From NCBI RefSeq assembly GCF_902459465.1, contig NC_047063.1, positions 16,891,685 through 16,955,684 on the forward strand: a stretch of 64,000 bases of DNA. Direction: 5' to 3'. Below, one piece after another: positions 59,051 to 64,000 of this stretch (within the stretch, counting starts at the first letter, position 1; the number at the start of each line of letters is the position of its first letter). Under the pieces are notes generated by a model, which did no database searches, was not told the origin of the DNA, and worked only from the letters and a program-made list of their open reading frames with translations. The position numbers were made by a program, and so were the translations under genes. This DNA is from Asterias rubens. Its lineage: Eukaryota > Echinodermata > Asteroidea > Forcipulatida > Asteriidae.

Positions 59051-60189
59051 TTTGTTTCTACCAAAAACCCATTGACTTAACACATGAACTTTCTTAATAA
59101 CATAATATTAATTTACCATTATAAGAAACAAGTAAATGATATACCACATGAAAGCCTATGATTTGACTTACTTTTTAAATGTCGTTTGATTAAAATTCTT
59201 AATTAATTATTCACGTTACAGGGGTGTGAATATTTAATTAGCCAATTTTGTGACAGTCATATCTCAAGAAGTATTCATCCGATCCTGAAACTTTTTTCAG
59301 CTATACACTAGTCAGGTCCTGTTAATGTGATTTCCGACATAAAATTCTGGACGACGTCACCATGACGTCATGTAATGCACGTTTTGTGTCTGTGCACAAA
59401 CACAATGTCTCTTGAAGTGTAAACAAACCCAGCTTTCCAAAACATAATTTATTCGATTAAAATTAAATTACATGTTGTACACTTCCCAAAATTGCTTTAG
59501 ATTAAGATATATGTTATTGATGGTCATTTTAAAAGCATCAGAACTTATAGAAACAGTGTAATTATTTTAAAAAACCTGTATTTCCGGGGAAGTTTTTTCA
59601 AAGATCATGGGTACGGCGTAAAACTTGATTTGAATAGTCAAAATTGTAAAACTGTTAACTTGACCAAGTCCTTATACCATTTTCGACCGGTGTTATTGCG
59701 TTTTTTTGTTCAATATACATAGATTTCTTAAGGTAACCGACTAGCACAAGTCTAAACTTGTTCCCAAAATTTGACAAGCCTGAGCATGGTGCGTCGTGGA
59801 CCGGGTTCATTTCAGCCGACGAGCGTGGACGACGAAAACAGACCGCCCGGGATTTGGAATTATTTACGGGTAAAGTCACCTTGTTCGCGCCGGGGACCAT
59901 TTGCCTAAACTAATTCCAGTATTTCGCGTTACGTTCGGAAATTAGACCATGACAAACAAAAACTCTTTGACAGGAATACAAAAGCAGAGATTTTATTATG
60001 CTGACGTTTCTCTGGTGGTTGAGTGGCTCAGTTTTATAGAGCTGCTTATAATAAACAGGCAAAACATTTTGCTTTACAAAATTGCAGAAATTGAGCAGAA
60101 TACCTGGATTCACAACTTGAACATGAGGCATGGTTAAGCTGCTTTTTGTGTTTAAAAAGCTATTATGTAGTTTGGTCCTGGGCCAATGG

Positions 60190-61720
60190 CTTTTAAAGGA
60201 AAGAATCGCAGCGCTTACGTAATCAGGGAACTGTGCTTATGCTAAGCGTATTTTACAGCTTAGCAGGGAATGTGTTCTTCACGTCACAATTCGCATAAAA
60301 ATTTTTGCTACAGTTGACTAATTGTGCTCAACTCCTGCGAAACTTTCACTGCGAAAACAGTGACTTAAAAATTTGATTTGCATTCGCAGGAAAAACTGTG
60401 CTTTACTTGTGACAAAAGTAGGCAGGGGCGACTAGTGTGCTTTAGTGTTAAAGTCGCGACTACAAATTATTATTTGAGTCGCGACTACTGTTTTTCTCTA
60501 CTCCGTTATAATCGTGTCCACACATCGACTACAAAATTTGTCCCGACTACCTGTTTGGTAAACCAGTTGTGTTGCTTACTACTATTCGCAACATAATTAA
60601 TATTGCCCTTGCGGCATAGCGGCACAAAACTTGAGAATCTGTACTTTATCTCGACAAGTGTCGTAGTTAGGTTTGAAGTGCGACTAGTCGAGTAGTAAAT
60701 TTCACTAGTCACACCCATTCGCAACATAATTAAAAATTTGTCCCGACTACCTGTTTGGTGAACCAGTTGTGTTGCTTATATTCGCAACATAATTTATATT
60801 GCCCTTGCGGCATAGCGGCACAAATCTTGAGAATCCGTACTTTATCTCGACAAGTGTCGTAGTTAGGTTTGAAGTGCGACTAGTCGAGTAGTAAATTTCA
60901 CTAGTCACACCCATTCGCAACATAATTAATATTGCCCTTGCGGCACATAGCGGCACAAATCTTGAGAATCCGTATTTTATCTCGACAAGTGTCGTAGGCA
61001 GGTTTGAGGTGCAACTAGTCGAGTAGTAAAATTCACTAGTCACCCATTCGCAACATAATTAATATTGCCTTTGCGGCACATAACGGCACAAATCTTGAGA
61101 ATCTGTATTTTATCTCGACAAGTGTCGTAGTTAGGTTTGAGGTTCGACTAGTCGAGTCATGATGGGAACTTGCTTAATGAAAAAGATTCAGTGCTCTGCA
61201 GAAGCATTGAATTCTGCGCTTACGTCAAGCGAAATAGACTGCTTATAGCAGGGATTTCTTTTGTTTGTGTGCTTCCAAGTTCGCACATTATTTTCCAAGC
61301 TTGCACATCACAGTAAAGCGGAAAATGGTGATCGTAAGCGCAGACTTTGGTGGTCATGAGAACCATGTAATTTTGCCCTGTTAGTAGGTTTGGTAAGGCC
61401 TACACTTCAAACATGTAAAGTCAAAAAAGATTGTTAGTACATGAGGGGAAATCTTGTGAATCTGGTCCAATTTGACTCTGCTTCACCGCGTAAGCAAAGA
61501 ATTGACACATCAGAAGCGCGGATATTATCGTTTACTTAAAGCATATTTCACAGCCTAGCAAGGATATTTTTGCTTGTGCGCGGGGAAGCTTATCATATGT
61601 AATCTTTGCTTTGAACTAATTGTACAGATATTTCAGCGCCTGCACAGTAAGCGGAGAATGGTGGTTGTATAATAAATGGGCAGAGTTTGGTTGAAGCAGA
61701 CAGAGCCATAAAACTGGGCC
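60190..61720. repeat. GCGCTTACG/AAATTGGGCC repeat debris around the array
   Basis: AGCGCTTACGTAATCAGGGA (60211), GAATTCTGCGCTTACGTCAA (61210), GATCGTAAGCGCAGACT (61330) and CAGAGCCATAAAACTGGGCC (61700) are pieces of one dispersed family. It is also seen at 31080-31302, 48240-48310 and 54690-54915. Individual boundaries could not be set. Confidence 0.5.
60536..61160. repeat. satellite-like array, ~133-bp unit, four copies
   Basis: The unit begins ATTCGCAACATAATTAATAT, runs through TTGCGGCATAGCGGCACAAA and TATCTCGACAAGTGTCGTAG, and ends near CGACTAGTCGAGTAGTAAAT. Starts are near 60583, 60779, 60913 and 61046. The first two are each preceded by TTTGTCCCGACTACCTGTTT, a separate ~45-bp block, so the array is composite. 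Confidence 0.85.
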
Positions 61721-62044
61721 GTGTTCTACAGGGGAAATTATAGCTTGACATTTTGTGACAGTTTTGGTCTCTGCGACGTACACATACAAATACAGAGTCA
61801 GATACAGAAATTACGGTGCAGAAATCGTGCAATTGAAATGTCTCATAAGAGCGCCCCCTATCGGCAGGAGTAGGAAAATAAAGGAGTATCCTACAAATTA
61901 ATTATGTGTTTTTATAAAGACGTAAAATAATATCAAATGGAAGCTTTAGGATGTTTAGCTTAATTCCTATCATAAAACATATTAAAATTATTTATTAATT
62001 AACCACCAGTGACCCTCATATGCATATTAATTAGGAAATCTTTG

Positions 62045-62590
62045 CAGCATCATCTCAAGAACTTCACGGCCGACTTTTCAACTGTTTGTTTTTAAAGACT
62101 CCTTGGGGGTTGGAGATTAATTTGAAAAAACTGTGACCTCAAGTTGACCTCTACTTCCGCGTCAACCGGAAGTGTCACCATATCTCAAGAACTATACAGC
62201 AGATTTTCAAAATATTTTCAGTTATAAACTCCTTAGGCATAAAATATTAACTTTAAAAAACCGTGACCTCAAGTTGACCCCTACTTCCTGGTCAACCGGA
62301 AGTGGGACCATATCTCAAGAACTATACAACAGATTATCAATTTTGGTTCAGTTATAGACTCCTTGGGCATTCAAGGTTAGTTTGAAACAACTTTGACCCC
62401 ATGTTGACCTTTACTTCCGGGTCAACCGGAAGTGAACCCATATCTAAAAAAGTACAAAGCTAATGTTCAAACTTCAGTTGTAGACTCTTAGGCAATAAAT
62501 ATTAGCTTTGGAAAACTGTGACCCCAAGTTGACCTCTACTTCTGGGTCAACCGGAAAAGGGACTATATATCAAGATCTACACAACCGATT
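62045..62590. repeat. satellite-like array, ~125-bp unit, about four degenerate copies
   Basis: ATATCTCAAGAACTATACA, then AGACTCCTTGGGCAT, then GTGACCTCAAGTTGACC, then CTACTTCCGGGTCAACCGGA recur four times. Mismatches are scattered, so the array is older than the minisatellite at 18136. Confidence 0.85.
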
Positions 62591-63019
62591 TTATAGACTC
62601 CTTGACATTGCAGATTATGTCATAAGGTTGTAATGTTTGTGAATTTTTGCAAATTCGATACACTTGCGACTTTTGAAAGGAAACGATGTACCTAATTTGA
62701 TCTTTACTTGAAGCTTGAAATTAAGCAAAATTACCGGAACAGCTCTGTGATTGTTAGTAACAATCACTATCTCTAGTTTGTTATTGTTTTTTTTCCATAT
62801 ATATTTTTATTTTATTTATTTGTTTGTTTTTATTCTGATTTTTATTTTTTTTTACTTTTGTGGATTTTTTAATTATTATTTATAGATTTTTGTTATTTTA
62901 TATATTTTTTTTTTTTGGGGGGGGAGGATTCATGCCTCAAATTAAATGGAGTCTACAGAGGCTATGGCCTCTGTTGCCCTGAAATTGGTCATGTTTAAAA
63001 CATTTTCCCCTAGAACTAA

Positions 63020-63185
63020 AAAAAATTTCCACTGGAAGTGCCCTTTGCAAAATTAGTTATGGCCTTACCCTATCAATTCCAGGCCTGGGGGTAAACAAAG
63101 ACAAGTTGACAAGAGTGGGATTTGAACCTGTGATCTTCAGGTCTTGTGCCGGGGCTCCACCAACTGAGCTAACTGGCCCCAGCCT
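63020..63185 (-). repeat. tRNA-derived SINE, minus strand
   Basis: The minus strand reads GGGGCCAGTTAGCTCAGTTG (A box), GTGGAGCCCCGG, then ATCACAGGTTCAAATCCCAC (B box) and TCTTGTCAACTTGTC. The tRNA likeness is the best of the SINEs here, but the acceptor stem does not close, so it is not called a tRNA gene. Confidence 0.75.
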
Positions 63186-63300
63186 GTATTGATGGTCTTT
63201 CCTATCTGTTAGGGGGATGGTGAGCTTGGGGATGCCAGTAATGATATGAGGTCGTGCAACCGTATACTTCAAGATAGTCAGGGATCATGCCACCCTAAAG

Positions 63301-63448
63301 GCTGAGTCACACTGCAGCGATAACGATAACGATAAAGATCACGACGCAAAGAGAACACATTCTATTTGTTGAATTGCTCCACGCAGAATTCCCACACATT
63401 CATTCAACCAATAGAATGCGTTCTCTTGGCGTCATTATCGTTATCGTC
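63301..63448. repeat. foldback MITE with ATCGTTATCG arms, right end cut
   Basis: Left GCTGAGTCACACTGCAGCGA, TAACGATAACGATAA, CGCAAAGAGAACACATTCTA; right TAGAATGCGTTCTCTTGGCG, TCATTATCGTTATCGTC. The right terminal GCTGCAGTGTGACTC is gone where the reverse transcriptase sequence begins. Confidence 0.8.
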
Positions 63449-63990
63449 CTCACTTGGTGGCGCTATAGAGATGACATACTTGTCCTCTACGATAGCACTC
63501 TTGAAAACTTCAAGAGCCTTATTCATACTATGAATCAAATACACCCAATCCTAAAATTTACATTTGAGGCATCCGATACTTCCATCAACTATCTTGACTT
63601 AACAATCTTCAAAGGTACGAGATTCAATGAAACTGGTATTTTAGACACAAAGGTCTATACCAAACCCACTGAAACCTACCAATACCTACACAAAACATCA
63701 TGCATCACACACCCCACATGTGTTCAAAGCATTCGTATACGGAGAAACACTTCGTTATGCTCGAAACACAAACAACAAAGATGATTTCTTACTCAAAGTC
63801 AAGAATTTTTCCGAAAAATTTACCACAAGAGGTTACAAAGCTTCGGAAATCGCCACAATCACTGGGAAAGTATCACACAATGAACGGTCAAAACCTGATT
63901 CATAAACGACCAAATAAACCAAAAAGCAAAACCCCACTTGTCCTAAGTACGACTAAGTACGAAGTACAACCCACACATCAACCATGGTGA
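63449..63990 (+). pseudogene. reverse transcriptase remnant, Penelope-like type, frameshifted
   Basis: The frame to 63784 carries the polymerase motif RYRDDILVLY, then SINYLDLTIFKG, GILDTKVYTKPTETYQYLHK and SCITHP. Continuation (VFKAFVYGETLRYARN, TTRGYKASEI) needs a shift by one base near 63712. The PLVLSTTKYE block is in a third frame after another shift near 63880-63900. F/YxDD, LDLTI..G, KPT..YLH, GE.LRYAR and RGYK blocks in this order are those of Penelope-like retroelement polymerases, whose partner GIY-YIG endonuclease would lie beyond the window. The N-terminal half is missing. A related DIRS-like origin was considered less likely. It is dead because of the shifts and truncation. Confidence 0.7.
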
Positions 63991-64000
63991 TCTAAACCAA

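Larger units (their letters stand above)
56839..63450. other. plexin intron or spacer without recognised exons
   Basis: After the donor at 56839 no plexin PSI-domain exon (Cys-rich) was found. 58200-58960 and 59050-60180 hold AT-rich sequence in which I see nothing definite. A CATGACGTCATG palindrome occurs at about 59360. 62770-62930 is poly-T and poly-G rich. Confidence 0.4.

Noticed and set aside
58768-59097. Frame ending in poly-Ile or poly-Tyr
   Set aside because: ATT microsatellite translation.
60747-61043. 98-residue minus-strand frame with an internal repeat (YYSTS..TSNL)
   Set aside because: It is the ~133-bp satellite unit read through.
63104-63184. True tRNA gene on the minus strand
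   Set aside because: A and B boxes are good, but the acceptor arms do not pair and the sequence continues as a SINE body.

Overview
The window looks like nuclear DNA of a marine invertebrate, most probably an echinoderm and perhaps a sea star. The genes have many small exons with GT..AG introns and animal-type proteins, the base composition is AT-rich, and introns and spacers are packed with short palindromic (MITE-like) repeats and tRNA-derived SINEs. The taxon is inferred from gene and repeat style, not proven. No bacterial, viral or CRISPR feature was seen.

Layout. (1) 1192-5340 (+): the 3' end of a membrane-protein gene I cannot name, including a likely 30-base microexon. (2) 5341-16792: about 11 kb of repeats with no convincing gene. 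(3) 16793-19955 (-): a complete four-exon DPM3 gene (dolichol-phosphate mannose synthase subunit 3), also with a 30-base microexon. (4) 21352-29903 (+): a seven-exon gene, divergent from DPM3, for an intact 838-residue protein with a CCHH zinc-binding region, a MULE-type transposase core and a SWIM zinc finger; it looks like a domesticated or recently active Mutator-like transposase. (5) 34497-46483 (+): a complete twelve-exon PMPCB gene (mitochondrial processing peptidase beta), 481 residues. (6) 52322-56838 (+): the first three coding exons of a plexin (signal peptide and most of the sema domain); the rest should lie beyond the window. (7) 56839-64000: intron or spacer with satellite-like tandem arrays, a SINE, and at the right edge a frameshifted reverse transcriptase remnant of Penelope-like type.

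Repeats are the second theme. One palindromic family with TTAA at its ends and the terminus AGGCAGTGGACACTATTGG occurs at least 14 times. Two hAT-type elements keep 8-bp target duplications, two Harbinger-like elements keep TTA duplications, and several elements are nested inside others, so a relative order of insertion can be read. A ~0.5-0.6 kb repeat lies in opposite orientations on either side of DPM3 exon 1 and the first four exons of the transposase-like gene.

The genes do not form an operon-like unit. DPM3 (ER glycosylation), PMPCB (mitochondrial protein import) and plexin (cell-surface semaphorin receptor) are unrelated neighbours. All exon models were built by hand from splice sites, phase continuity and remembered family features; no database search was run.
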